Assembly: GCF_000764205.1 (NCBI RefSeq)
Contig: NZ_JQDZ01000067.1
Coordinates: 17,496 to 81,495 of the forward strand
Source of the DNA: Thalassotalea sp. ND16A
Lineage (GTDB): Bacteria > Pseudomonadota > Gammaproteobacteria > Enterobacterales > Alteromonadaceae
Length of the DNA: 64,000 nucleotides
Direction: 5' to 3'
Position numbers and translations under genes: made by a program. The notes beneath the pieces were generated by a model. That model searched no databases and had not been told where the DNA came from. It saw only the letters and a program-made list of their open reading frames with translations. Positions 63,587-64,000 of the stretch are shown here, in pieces. Numbering within the stretch: position 1 is the first letter of the stretch; each line of letters begins with the position of its first letter.

Positions 63587-64000
63587 CGTGAACAGTCATT
63601 CCGGCCCATCGTGAACACCTATTCTGGTTTAACGTGAACAGTCATTCCGGTTTCATCGTGAACACTTTTTCATGATTTTCCGGAATCGGTGTTCACGATA
63701 AACCGGAATCAATTTTAACGCATTGATAATTAACTATTTTTGTTAGTCTAAAGCTATCTTTTTTGAATTAGGATAGACAATGGCTACACCAAGGATAACA
63801 ATGCGAAAAATAAGAGAAGTATTACGACTTAATTTCGATGCCCGGTTAAGTATTCGAAAAATCAATGCCAGTACAAAAATCAGTGTTGGTGCGATCCAAA
63901 AGCTGTTAACTAAAGCCAGAGAGTTAAGGCTTGGTTGGCCATTGCCTGACGATATGAATGATGGTGAACTGGCAAAGCTTTTTTATCCTCAAGCCGATAT
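63586..64000 (+). mobile_element. IS21-family element, left end (continues beyond the window)
   Basis: Four repeats of the type CATCGTGAACA-N-CATTCCGG lie at 63584-63668, spaced about 24-26 bases, followed by one inverted copy (GTGTTCACGATAAACCGG) near 63689. Multiple subterminal repeats ahead of istA are typical of IS21. The exact terminus is uncertain by a few bases. Confidence 0.8.
63780..64000 (+). CDS. istA: IS21-family transposase IstA, N-terminal part
   Basis: The frame starts at ATG 63780 and continues past the window edge. The start MATPRITMRKIREVLRLNFD, then LSIRKINASTKISVGAIQKL, matches the helix-turn-helix N-terminus of IstA. The DDE domain and istB would follow outside the window. 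Confidence 0.9.
   Translation, partial: MATPRITMRKIREVLRLNFDARLSIRKINASTKISVGAIQKLLTKARELRLGWPLPDDMNDGELAKLFYPQAD

Noticed and set aside
1..64000. CRISPR array or Cas genes linked to the Tn7-like element
   Set aside because: No regularly spaced direct repeats with unique spacers and no Cas-like protein were seen, so a CRISPR-associated transposon is not supported.

Overview
The window looks like a marine gammaproteobacterium of the order Alteromonadales, probably close to Colwelliaceae (Thalassotalea or Colwellia type). The evidence is moderate AT-richness, a full exosortase A (XrtA) exopolysaccharide locus with PrsK/PrsR, the srkA-dsbA pair, a ccoG gene and a glmS gene occupied by a Tn7-like element. 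Genus is inference only.

Positions 1-29,672 are an XrtA/PEP-CTERM-associated exopolysaccharide locus. A long minus-strand block (1-20,212) runs from the initiating phospho-sugar transferase through deacetylase, FemAB protein, glycosyltransferases, exosortase A, amidotransferase, a CapK-like ligase, an O-antigen-ligase-like protein, a flippase, a GNAT-fold protein, an acyl carrier protein and two exosortase-associated hydrolases, the last cut by the window edge. A divergent plus-strand block (20,410-26,182) carries the envelope export machinery: outer-membrane export lipoprotein, chain-length protein, tyrosine autokinase, a beta-barrel-like outer-membrane protein and an ATPase. The block closes with the minus-strand sensor kinase and sigma-54 activator genes prsK and prsR. 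No PEP-CTERM substrate protein is encoded here.

Positions 29,673-47,084 are mostly core genome: tRNA-Arg(CCG), a second small flippase/glycosyltransferase pair, a protein with two SSB-like folds, a VTT-domain membrane protein, a remnant of an old-yellow-enzyme gene, dsbA, srkA and ccoG. Then comes a minus-strand run hutG-hutF-fdsG-fdsB-fdsA-fdsD. HutF and HutG finish histidine breakdown and release formate, and the adjacent NAD-linked formate dehydrogenase can oxidise it. A TTGTATATACAA palindrome upstream of hutG matches a HutC operator. A DeoR-type regulator and glmS follow.

Positions 48,957 to the window end are accessory DNA. A Tn7-like element begins 24 bases after the glmS stop codon with a TGT terminus, three abutting 20-base TnsB-type repeats and tnsA-tnsB-tnsC. 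No tnsD/tniQ and no right end are visible. The following 10 kb is a patchwork: a zinc-ribbon protein, an integrase remnant, a LysR/MFS-efflux/GNAT group, two integron-type gene cassettes with an attC site, a pair of inverted truncated recombinase genes, a HigA-type antitoxin beside a broken toxin gene, and the start of an IS21-family element that interrupts the toxin.
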